IMG/VR virus record: IMGVR_UViG_3300010883_000339
Coordinates: 1 to 27,215 of that record
DNA length: 27,215 nucleotides
Source of the DNA: a virus
Reading direction: 5' to 3' (one strand)
The position numbers and the translations under genes were made by a program. Positions 1 through 9,700 of the stretch are shown here, piece by piece; within the stretch, counting starts at the first letter, position 1, and each line of letters opens with the position of its first letter. The notes under the pieces are model-generated. The model ran no database searches, had not been told where the DNA came from, and saw nothing but the letters and a program-made list of their open reading frames with translations.

Positions 1-1
1 A

Positions 2-457
2 CTCGATAAATATGATCAAAGCAAGGGCTCTAAAGCCTTTTCTTATTTTAGCGTTATTACAAAAAATTGGTTTATCCACAAAGTAAAGAAAAATCAAAAA
101 CAGGTAAGGAGAGAAGTAGATATAAATGAAATATCCAGCGCGCTAGAGATTAAATATCTTGCAACCTATAACGAGTATATTGATAAGCGCTCAAACGATG
201 AGTTTTGGAATCAATTATGGACAGAAATTAAATCTTGGGATTCCGACGCTTTAAAAGAAAATGAAAAAAAGGTATATGAAGCAATTAAAATATTATTAGC
301 AAGCCCTGACGACATAGAAATTTTTAACAAAAAAGCTATTTATCTATATATCAGAGAGATAACCGGATTAAACACAAAACAGATTGTTAATAATCTAAAT
401 AAAATGCGAAAAAGATATCGCACGTTTAAAGAAAAGTGGAATGAGGGAGACTTATGA
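2..457 (+). CDS. Late-transcription sigma factor, T4 gp55-like (5' end missing)
   Basis: The reading frame is open from base 2 to a TGA at 455-457, giving 151 residues; the start lies before the window. The N-terminal part of the fragment (KGSKAFSYFSVITKNWF, about residues 8-24) looks like region 2 of sigma-70 family proteins and of phage late sigma factors: a KxxxAFSYF segment followed by a basic helix (HKVKKNQKQVRRE). The last 44 residues (FNKKAIYLYIREITGLNTKQ onward, ending in a basic helix) look like a helix-turn-helix of the region 4 type. T4 gp55 is 185 residues, so only a short N-terminal stretch is likely missing. The inferred role is to direct host RNA polymerase to phage late promoters. 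The stop overlaps the next start in an ATGA, so the two genes are coupled. The sigma assignment rests on recognition of the motifs, not on alignment. Confidence 0.68.
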   Translation, partial: LDKYDQSKGSKAFSYFSVITKNWFIHKVKKNQKQVRREVDINEISSALEIKYLATYNEYIDKRSNDEFWNQLWTEIKSWDSDALKENEKKVYEAIKILLASPDDIEIFNKKAIYLYIREITGLNTKQIVNNLNKMRKRYRTFKEKWNEGDL

Positions 458-744
458 AGAAAGATCTTGAAACATTAATAGACGAAGCATTACAAAATAT
501 TAGAGATGATAGACAGCTCGCGAGAGAATTATTAAACGATACTGCAAATTTAATTGCGACCAGCCCAGACGATAGTCGATATCTCGGGCCCGTTGCTGCT
601 AAACATGTTGAAACTTTGCAAAGGTCCAATGAGCAGCTTGTGAAACTTATTTCAATTACGCAAAAAGAAGAAAATAGCGTTAATTCTCTATCAGATAAAG
701 ATAAGCAAGATTTGTTTGATATTATTAAGGAGAATAATGCTTAA
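454..744 (+). CDS. Small helical protein of unknown function, coupled to the sigma factor
   Basis: Its 96 residues look almost wholly alpha-helical and charged, with no signal peptide or membrane segment. Residues 46-72 (GPVAAKHVETLQRSNEQLVK and following) form the most family-like part, a helix with regularly spaced hydrophobic residues. The C-terminus ends in a short acidic/hydrophobic stretch, DKQDLFDIIKENN. The start is chosen because ATG 454 overlaps the upstream TGA (ATGA) and follows a GAGGGAGA ribosome-binding site; the stop overlaps the next start (TAATG). Position and size recall T4 gp33, the late-transcription co-activator (112 residues) that works with gp55, and the C-terminal hydrophobic patch could be a clamp-contacting tail. 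That is a guess from context only. It could equally be a small assembly or chaperone protein for the hub gene that follows. Confidence 0.8.
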   Translation: MKKDLETLIDEALQNIRDDRQLARELLNDTANLIATSPDDSRYLGPVAAKHVETLQRSNEQLVKLISITQKEENSVNSLSDKDKQDLFDIIKENNA

Positions 745-2678
745 TGGCCGACAATGATGCCCCTAAAAAGTCTCGTTTAGGTTTTTTAAATCCAATCGCC
801 GGCGGCTTCGAACAGATTATCGATGGTGTTCGCGACGCCGGCGTAATGTTTCAGCAAACCTTAGAAAATATCCGCCGCGGCCAGGAACTCAATATTTTTA
901 GAGGAACTACCGATTATAAGGCTATAATTGTATCCACGCCTCAAATAATCAGAGCCAAGGATCCCAACGATGTGCTTGACAAAAATCATTATCAATTTAG
1001 AGCCAGAATTCCGGAAGTCCATGCCGAAATTCCAGATCCTTTTTGTTTCATGGAAGTCGGCGGCACTGGCAACAGCGACGACACCAAGACCCGCGGCGAC
1101 GAATCCGAGGCCTCCAGACATCGTGCAAAACATCCTTTGTTTGTTTCTGACGATTCCGCCCAGGACTCGATCGACGGCCTAGTCATTGGGGATATTGTCT
1201 GGGTTAGTTATAAAAAGGGCCCCGGATCGAGTCGAGGTATAGGTGGCAAATTTCTAGCTAGAACCCGTGAGGCAAAATATAGTGGTTATGAACAAGATTG
1301 CGCGGATATGGTTAATAAGCCAGCCAGCAATTGGTGCGGCTTGTGTCCCGGAGCGGCCGGAGATCCTAATAGCTGTTATCCTAACGCTGGGGGATCTGGT
1401 GATACCTATGAAGGCGCGCCAGCTGTATTGAGCGACGGCTATGGCAATACTCCATATAAGTCAGGCCACAGTGTCGCCGCCGATGCAAAAAGTGGCCCTT
1501 GTTCAGAATTATATTATGAAGATAAATATGGCCTAGGCGTTGGCAAGCCACAAGTTAGTCCTTGTTGTTGTGGGCAAACTATTAAATGGGGGGCGGCTTA
1601 TGATCCAGACGCCAATACGACCTGTCCAGAATCGCGTGGCTGCCATTCATTGGTGTTAAAAAGTAGCTCGAAAGATGCCGGCGGAGCAGATTATAGTGTT
1701 GTTGATAAGTATGCCAAGGGTGAAGGTGGAATTTTAAATTGTAGCACCGGCGCCTATATCAGATATGAAGTATCACCAGCATCGTTAAACACATTGGTTA
1801 AACCTTTATGGCTAGCCTTTATTGCCGAAGTTAAAAGAGTGGTGGGAGGCGGCATAGGATTTAGTTATACATCTGTTAGAAGAAGCGTAAAGCATCAATG
1901 GATTTTATATACAGGCCGCCAGGGCATGGGCCCCAGAAGTGGTATTTATTTTCCAAGCAAGCCGATGGGGGCTAAAACAGTCACCGGCCACAGAGCTGGC
2001 GCAGCATGTGATGGCAAGTGGACAATCGCGAACGAATCGGCTATGAACCCCGGATGGAGTGGTTTAAGTTATCTTCAATTGTGTGATAAAATTAATACAG
2101 AAATAGCTGGTAACAGATCGCCATCTAAATTCGGAATTGGATGGTTTGGTGACGGAGACGATGTTCATTGGGAAATGTATTATGCCTCTATTGATCCAGA
2201 TACCGGTAAGGGGGTCGCCCCGGGACAAGGCGGAACAATGACTAAATTATCAAGCCGCAGCCTAGGGTTGGCCGCCATAGGCGAGGCCGCCTGGAATTAT
2301 TATTTCGGACTTCATGGTTCTAATTCTTGCAACTGGCATGAAGATCTTGTAGATTTACCCTTAGAGTTTTTAGTAGACATGTGTCCCACTGGAGAGTTAA
2401 AATGTTTGGCACAATTGGGTGACCCATCTACATATGATCCTACCGTACTTCGAAGTGGAATAGTTTCTGAAGAGACACTATCAGCCAGCATCTTTGGTGT
2501 TGATTCCTCCGCGGCCCAGCAAATGACCGATCTTGATTTGGCCGCCATGGAACAAGATCTGGGAATAGCTGCAGCTCCCGGTAGCGAGCATTTGGATTTG
2601 GCTGTCTTTGATGATGAAGAGGACTTTCAGTGGGACGATCCTTACGATTCGCAAGCTGGGCCTCTGGCCGTTAGATAA
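744..2678 (+). CDS. Baseplate hub/spike protein: gp5-like OB fold plus M15-type peptidase domain
   Basis: Its 644 residues divide into four parts. Residues about 56-175 look like the gp5/VgrG-type OB fold: YQFRARIPEVHAEIPDP, then a loop, then LVIGDIVWVSYKKG and GIGGKFL. Residues 186-333 form a loop-rich insert with 11 cysteines, including CGLC (198-201) and CCC (274-276). Residues about 335-480 carry the M15 D,D-carboxypeptidase/L,D-endopeptidase pattern: HRAGAACD (416-423) fits HxxGxAxD with zinc ligands His416 and Asp423, and DDVHWE (472-477) supplies the third ligand His475 with a preceding acidic residue. An upstream SVRRSVKHQW resembles the usual S-x-R-S-x-x-x-Q stretch. The C-terminal 160 residues are acidic and unassigned. 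T4 gp5 has a lysozyme in this position; here a peptidase appears to replace it. The inferred role is a tail-tip enzyme that cuts peptidoglycan peptides during injection. The TAATG start overlap couples it to the gene before. Confidence 0.72.
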   Translation: MADNDAPKKSRLGFLNPIAGGFEQIIDGVRDAGVMFQQTLENIRRGQELNIFRGTTDYKAIIVSTPQIIRAKDPNDVLDKNHYQFRARIPEVHAEIPDPFCFMEVGGTGNSDDTKTRGDESEASRHRAKHPLFVSDDSAQDSIDGLVIGDIVWVSYKKGPGSSRGIGGKFLARTREAKYSGYEQDCADMVNKPASNWCGLCPGAAGDPNSCYPNAGGSGDTYEGAPAVLSDGYGNTPYKSGHSVAADAKSGPCSELYYEDKYGLGVGKPQVSPCCCGQTIKWGAAYDPDANTTCPESRGCHSLVLKSSSKDAGGADYSVVDKYAKGEGGILNCSTGAYIRYEVSPASLNTLVKPLWLAFIAEVKRVVGGGIGFSYTSVRRSVKHQWILYTGRQGMGPRSGIYFPSKPMGAKTVTGHRAGAACDGKWTIANESAMNPGWSGLSYLQLCDKINTEIAGNRSPSKFGIGWFGDGDDVHWEMYYASIDPDTGKGVAPGQGGTMTKLSSRSLGLAAIGEAAWNYYFGLHGSNSCNWHEDLVDLPLEFLVDMCPTGELKCLAQLGDPSTYDPTVLRSGIVSEETLSASIFGVDSSAAQQMTDLDLAAMEQDLGIAAAPGSEHLDLAVFDDEEDFQWDDPYDSQAGPLAVR

Positions 2679-2695
2679 ATTAAGGAAAAACAGAT

Positions 2696-3775
2696 ATGGC
2701 AGACTGGAAAACAAAAAAACAAGTAGATACAGCTAATTGGCCTCAACATGTTAAAGATGTAATTAACGACCCAGTTGGCATGCGCAAAAGAATTCAAGAA
2801 ACTCATACTCTTGGAGTCGCAAACACAACATTAAGTGAGCCCCGCCCAGACTATTTTTTCACTCCAGACAGTGATGAAAAACATATGGGAGGCAAGGCTA
2901 ATACACATATTATTTTCGGCAGAGATCAGCCCAATAATGCTTGGAGTGGCCACGGCGGCAGCGGTCACACACAAGCTGGATCAATTGCTTTAATTGCGGG
3001 AATGTCCCCACATGTCAAAGATGAAACTTTGGTCAACAAGAATGCGATTGATGATTCTGCAATGCTTTATATATCACAAAAAACCGATGTAGATACAAAC
3101 TTTGGTTTAGCCGAGGGTGAAATTGGGAATATTTCAAACAGATCAGCAATTGCTATAAAAGCAGATGGTGTTAGAATTATTGGCCAAGAAGGCGTTAAGA
3201 TTACTACCGGTGGCGCGCAAAATACAAAAGCTCGAAGCCGAGATGGTGAATCGAGTGCAGCTTTAAGTTCGTTAGATGCTGTGTTTACCGAGAGAAATTC
3301 AGACGGCGGCTTCTCCGCACAACCGGCGCCGGGAATTGAATTGATTGCTGGAAATAATACTGAAAAACAAAAAATAGGTTTTATAGGAAAAGCTTTGGGC
3401 TCCGATAGCGATGAAGTTAGTACTTTGCAGCCAGTGCCTTTAGGTGATAACTTAGCGGACTGCTTAATTGAAATGTCAGATATCATATCTAAATTAAATG
3501 GAAAAGTTGCTGATTTTGCACGCGCACAAAGTAAATTTAATGGTGCAATCATGACTCATACACACCAGCTGATGCCTCTTCCTGTCCCTCCGTTTTTGAT
3601 GGCCGGCCCATCATTAAAATTGGGTGCTGCTGGTATTAAGAATGCGGTCTCTATGATTACTAAAGTTCATGCTGGACTAATAGCGCACAAACTGGATATA
3701 ACTTTACACCAAATTAATTATTTGCGAGATTTCGGATCTCAATGGATTTGTAGTGAAAACGTTAGAACAACCTAG
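2696..3775 (+). CDS. Putative baseplate spike/puncture accessory protein
   Basis: This is a 359-residue protein. After a 65-residue leader there is GRDQPNNAWSGHGGSGHTQAG (in part residues 75-95) followed by short beta-strand-like repeats: GSIALIAGM, SAMLYISQKTDVDT, SAIAIKADGVRIIGQEGVKI and GIELIAGNN. These resemble strands in triple-stranded beta-helix or prism spikes such as the gp5 C-terminus and VgrG tips. Residues 246-290 (VPLGDNLADCLIEMSDIISK onward, ending FNGAIMTHTHQ) are helical and end in His-Thr-His (288-290), an HxH pattern like the metal-binding tip of phage P2 gpV. About 70 more residues follow, so the tip analogy is imperfect. I recall similar proteins beside hub genes in aquatic T4-like phages, with no assigned function. 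AAGGA at 2682-2686 supports the start. The spike role is inferred from neighbours and strand pattern. Confidence 0.6.
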   Translation: MADWKTKKQVDTANWPQHVKDVINDPVGMRKRIQETHTLGVANTTLSEPRPDYFFTPDSDEKHMGGKANTHIIFGRDQPNNAWSGHGGSGHTQAGSIALIAGMSPHVKDETLVNKNAIDDSAMLYISQKTDVDTNFGLAEGEIGNISNRSAIAIKADGVRIIGQEGVKITTGGAQNTKARSRDGESSAALSSLDAVFTERNSDGGFSAQPAPGIELIAGNNTEKQKIGFIGKALGSDSDEVSTLQPVPLGDNLADCLIEMSDIISKLNGKVADFARAQSKFNGAIMTHTHQLMPLPVPPFLMAGPSLKLGAAGIKNAVSMITKVHAGLIAHKLDITLHQINYLRDFGSQWICSENVRTT

Positions 3776-3776
3776 G
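3773..3776 (+). promoter_or_regulatory. Weak ribosome-binding site for the 2475-residue gene
   Basis: Only TAGG, overlapping the upstream TAG stop, lies at a suitable distance (7 bases) before ATG 3784. Other genes here have stronger AAGGA or GAGGAG sites. Initiation may depend on ribosomes finishing the upstream gene 8 bases before. Confidence 0.4.
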
Positions 3777-3783
3777 TATTAAA

Positions 3784-6700
3784 ATGGCAGATATAACATT
3801 TAAAGATTTTCAAGCAACAATAGTAACAAATAATGATGGAACGGATATTGAAGTTTCAATTGAATGTGTTGATTTTATTGAAACCGCTGTTCCCGAAGAG
3901 GTCTGTCCGACTTGTATCCCAAACCCAAAGGCTATAGAGCCAAATTGGAAAGTTATAGCTCCTTTAAAAATTGCTGCCTCAAATATTAATTACACCGATA
4001 CAAATGCGGCCGCTATTGAGCCAGATAGTATTGGCGCGCCATATTTAAACGAAAAAACTTGTGAATATTCAATCGCTGTTCGAACTCATTACGAGACAGC
4101 AACTGCAGCCACTGACCATACCGGAGAAGCAACAGTAATTGATGCAATCAATAATCCATGGTATAACATGCAACACTATGTCGAACCAGCAATCCGTGCT
4201 TTATTACGATATTATGGCAAATTAGAAACAGATAGTATTTACGATTCTGATGGAGAGGTGATAAGCATTGGAACAGTTGATGCTTTAAAAATCGTCACTG
4301 CTGCAGTGGACTATTATGTTCCATTTAGACCGCTATTAAATATGACAGTGTTGGTGACTGTTCCAGCTTTAAATTTCGATCAAATAGAAAGCGAACCTGA
4401 AGAGACCGAAGAGCTAACATCACTGGGCGATATCGAATTCGAACTACAAAACTTAAGAGGATACACGAGAAGGACAACAAGAGTGTTCAAATTATATCAA
4501 AGATATTTATCTGAGTTTGAAAAAGAATATGGTGGCGGTTTGTTTTTCGAAGATCAGACTCAACTGATAATAGCAACACCAGTTAAAAAATCTCCAACCC
4601 ATCCAGACTGGAATGAGAATAATGAAAGTTTTCATCTTAAACAGGTTGTAACTTCGATCTTTGATTTTATTTTTTCAAGAGGATATAAAACCCGAGGAAA
4701 ACCAAGAGCCGGCCAAAAAGTTGCAACTTCTATAAAAATTGGATTTGAAACAGAATATTCTGGACTATCTTATATTAAAATTATAGAAAAAGGGTGCGAA
4801 GACAATGCTAAAACTTTTTCTGGAAATAAAATTATATCTTTGACAGAAAACGAATCATTTAAAAGACCAACAACTTTAGGATATTTAGCCAAATTATCAG
4901 ACATGAATGAAGATTTGTTAGCTAGAGAGCCTACAGACTATTTGACTTTTTTGAAAAGATATACTTATCCCAGTTTATCCGTTAATTATGGTTCATCGTT
5001 ACCATCGCAAGAAGATGAAAGTTTAATATCTTGCATCTCTAATAATTTAAATATCGATGAGTCCCTGGAAGCTGGTCTCAAAGCTATCGTTAAAACGCCC
5101 GAAATAATTCTTAAGAGATTTAGTGAAAAATTGTGTAAGTCCGCCGCCGAAGCTATGAAAACGGAAGAGGAGGAAGGAGAAGAAGGAGAAGAGGGCGATG
5201 ATAGTACTACTGATACATCCTCAATATTTCCCCGGGTCTCAAAAAGAGAAAGTAGAAGACTTTTTGTTAATACTGCCATTGAGTCAGCAATGGAGGAATA
5301 TTATAAAGACGACACTATATTTGACGAATTACACGAAATTTTAGCCACAATAGAAGGTGAAGATGTAAAAGAAAAATTAAAAGAGTTTAGAAAAGAATTC
5401 TTAGGCAAGATCAAGCAGTGCGGACTTTATTCTTTTATGCTCAGAGGCATTCAATGTTTGATGGGAGGTATGTCTTTAACTGATTCCTTATATGTCATGA
5501 TCGAAGCTGCGCTAAAAGGTATGGATATTGACGGCATGCATAAATTGTTTGTCGGATTGCCATTGAATGCACAACTTGAGATTGAAGAAAAAGTTAAAGA
5601 AAAATTAGCCGAAAGGCTTGCAGACAATCAAGATATATATGCTCAAGATGGCACCGGCTTTGTCGGCGGCTTATTTGGCACGGCCATGGAAAATCCCTAC
5701 AACGGCGCGCCTTTTATAATTACTGGCCCAACTGCAGAAGGATATAAAGCAGGGCCCGGCTGGTATCAAATTAAAGTCTCTACCCTCACCGGCGGCCCGT
5801 GTTCGCCTCCTGGAACGATTTGCGATACTAGTATAATGAACCCCAACGTAGGCTCCATCGACAGCGATGGGGCATACCAGCCCCGCGATGTTGCGACTTA
5901 TGAATCTCATCCTGAAGGATATTGGTTCACCGAATCAACAATGAAATCATATCAACAAATTAATGGATCCTATGAACAATGGGTCGTTGATTACAGTTTA
6001 CAAGCTAATGGATCATTTATGGATCAGATTCGTGCCAATGGTACGAAGCAAACACCTAATTTCTCCGGAGAAGAATTATTTGGAAATATCTCATCCGATA
6101 TTGGAAAGGAGCTGCAAGCTACCTCAGCCGCTACCAAGCCAACAGCAACAAGAAGAACTCTGGCGCCATCAAGATCCGGCGGAGCTTATAACGCAGCCGG
6201 CGGAGATAGCATCCCTGGAATTATTATAACCGCATATATTGAAGCCATTTTAGAATATTACACCACATCGGGAACATTGGAAGAATTATTAGAGAGTCTA
6301 CAAAGATTTCCAGGCGCCGAAATTGTATTTAGAGTTTTAAAACAATTAGATTGTTCTGTGCCGCCACTTTTCGATCCTGGAGTTCCCGATTTTTTAAAAT
6401 CGCTTGATATTGCTGTTTGCCGATCACAAAGAAAATTAGTTATACCAAAATTCCAGAATCCAAAAGCTTGGTTGAGCGAATTGGATCCATTGGCCTATCT
6501 TAAAGAGGTAATTATAGATAGAATAGAGACGATAATCTGGGACTTAATGGTTGCTTTGGTAAAGAAGTTAATGGAAGTAGTAGGAAATGCACTGTGCAAA
6601 GCTTTGGAATTGGTTGGAACGATTGTAAAAGAAGCATTTACTCCGGGAGAAGCAAGCCTAAGATCAATAATCCAAGAAGTTATTTGTGGATCAGAGGCGA

Positions 6701-9700
6701 CCGAAGAGGACATAGATCAGACAATTGCCGATATTTTTAATTCAATCGGTGGCGCTGAATCAACTGCCAATACAGATGCTGTTAATTCTTTAGTTAATGA
6801 TTTATCAAATGGGTTAACAAGAAATGAAATGACAGATCTGTTAATAGGCAGATCAAACCAGACCGCAACCAAAATAGCAAAAGAAATTATAGACCAAGAG
6901 CATACAGAGTTTTCAGCCGTTTACAGCTCAGAAAGCAAAATAGCTAATTTGTTTGGTATAATTGGAAAAGCGATTCCAGCCGAATATCTAGATATTTTAG
7001 ATCACCTAGACGAAAGAGATACTCCTCTTGGCGGCATGCCAGTCAATACTGCCAATTGTTTAAGCAGCGAACAAAAACGCGCCTTTGATCAAGCCAGAGC
7101 CGGCATTTTAGATGGAAAAGGCGAATCTAAAGAGTTTATTAATGAATTAGTCGCTAAAGAAAACGAACAAGCGATTAAAGATCTATCTGATCTTAGCGGT
7201 GTTATGCAAAAAGGACTAGGCAGTTATATTGCAGAGAACATGCCAGATATTATGGCAAAAACAAATTGCGACATTGATACAGGTAGAGCTATTATTGCCG
7301 CAGTTCCTAAAGAATTAGTGGCAATAAATGATGAAATAATGGATAAAATGTTTCAACTAGTATTTCTTCAATTAATGGATGATCTGGTGGGTAAAAAAGG
7401 TTTTCTATCATTGGTTTTAAGTGATACGTTAGGGAACAATTACCCAGAGCATATAAGAAAAGTTTCAAATCAAGACGATTATGTTAACAGCTTCAGAGAC
7501 TCCGAGGATAGTGATAGAGTTTCTGTTAATAGAGAAAAGGGATATCATCCTTTTACTATTGCAACTTGGTTAGCTCAACAAATATTAAAAAATACTGCAT
7601 TCAACATTGGTGGCATGGCAACGGCTCTATCAACACCACATGGTGGAGGGCCTTGGAGCACAAATGGAATGAGCACCACCTCACAATCTGAAGTGTCTGC
7701 CATCTTAAGTACAGGAGAAACCATAACAGCGACCGTACCAGAAGAACAAAATTATAATTTAAGATTGGAATATCAAGACAACAATGATGGCCAAGGCTCA
7801 ACGACATATGCTGGAATTGCAGCCGATTATGATTATGGCTTTTATTTAGATTATTATCAATCAGTTGTTGCAGTACAGTCTGGCGTTAAATATGGCACTG
7901 CACCGGGCACGATACCAAATGCAGTTGTAACAGATGATATTAGTAGGATTAAAATTACTGAATTCAACCCAAATACAAATTCTGTTAAATATGATTTTTA
8001 TGTTATGGGATCTTTAGATGAAGATGTTTCTGAACTAAAGGCAACATTTGACTTGAGTGAAGATACCACGGTTGATACACTGGGTGGAACCGCCAATGCT
8101 TCAACAAATCTATCCACCTCTCCACAGAGTTATGTTTTTTCACAATATGTCGATGGAATATTATCGACAGTCGGCATGCCATCTTTGGCGGCCGTGCTTA
8201 GAAATTCAGATTTCAATTATGTTTCAGATAAATTTGTCAGCAGACTACTGCAATCAATTGCCATAAATCCATCTGATGAGACTTATGGCCTCACGCCAGC
8301 ATTCATTTACGGTAAAGAGATTGGCGAATTAACTGATATTGATTTAGTTTATGTTAAGCCTGATGCCGATGTATATTCATCAAACACCGGCGCCGATGAA
8401 GTCAGCTCAGAGGATTTATATAACATAGAAGAAGAGTTACAAATTTTGGGTCGCAGTGCTACAGATCCTGGCGATGGCAGCTCTAGAGTACATTTCTTAG
8501 ATCCGGCTAAATATGGCGGCCGCTATAATAATCCTCCGATCTATATTGGCCCTCCTAAAAATACGGGCTGGTTGGCGTTTGCAAAAGGCGTTATGCCAGA
8601 ACTGGATGGATGTGAGCCGTCAAAAGCGCAGTTAATTAATTTTAACGATATTAAAGAAAGGGTCAATGAATTACTTCAGAGCATACCCGATGACGAAAGA
8701 TTATCTATGAATCCAGATTGTGTTACGGAAGTGCCATATGCTAGAATTATGAATTCTTCAGCCATAGCCGGAATAGAGGGTTCAATACTGGCAACAATAC
8801 GAATTTATGTTGCAGAACACATGGTAAAGGCCATGGCCACATTTAGTAAATTTCAAATCATATCTCCAGATGTTTTTGATGATACCTTTGTGCAATATAT
8901 AATAGCAGTCATGGAAGGGGATCTGAAAGAATATGGAAAGAAAATTGGACCGCTTAAAGATGATGGATATTGGCTATCATTTTTAGAACAAGCTACACAG
9001 GCCACCGGCAGAATGGTGGAGAGCGAAGAAATGGAGATTATAGACGGCTCAGCTGAAGATATTGCAATCGTTACTATTGAAGACATGCAAGATATATATG
9101 TGTATCCAGGCCGCGATGAATGGTTGGGAAAGACTAGATCTGGCTTAATGTTCAATGAAACTGTTATAACTGCTGCTTTGATCGCCGGCGGCCTTTTATT
9201 GCCCGGTGTCGGATTGCTTACGGCTCTGGGAGCAGGGCTTATAAGCGGAGCTTTGACTGGTGGAAAAATCGCTGACTCTGTGAACGAGTACATGTTAAAA
9301 AATAATTTTGATGATGACGTTCCACCATGGTATGCGGATCGTTTACAAATTGGATCAAAATTAACACTAAAAGCATATCGAGAAACTAAAAAGCTTTTAT
9401 ATATTGAAAATACACAAGATTCTGCAAAAGTGCTATTAGGAAGACTAGTCAAAGATCAAATGAAAAGCCTAGCACAAACCTTTAGAGATCAAATGTATTT
9501 GTATGAACCCAAATTAACTGCCAAGATTCACGATATTACAAAACATTTTATTGGCACTAGCAAAATGTGTTACGGAAGTTCTCTGAGAGCCGACCTGTTT
9601 AATTATGATGATCCTGATCCAATAACTGGCGAATATGCCGCAGAATATTCTTCCGCAGCATATGACGGTGTTGGAGATGTTTTGGATGTTGCTGCTTGGG

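Noticed and set aside
744-2678. A T4-type lysozyme domain in the hub protein
   Set aside because: I looked for the expected Glu-Asp-Thr catalytic arrangement after the OB fold and did not find it; the M15 pattern fits better.
3067-3552. Minus-strand frame of 161 codons
   Set aside because: It lies wholly within the well-supported spike-like gene, and has no family-like pattern; it reflects the codon use of the opposite strand.
8853-9452. Minus-strand frame of 199 codons
   Set aside because: It is antisense to the 2475-residue gene, Ser/Ile/Pro-rich with no recognisable motif, and all other genes here are on the + strand.
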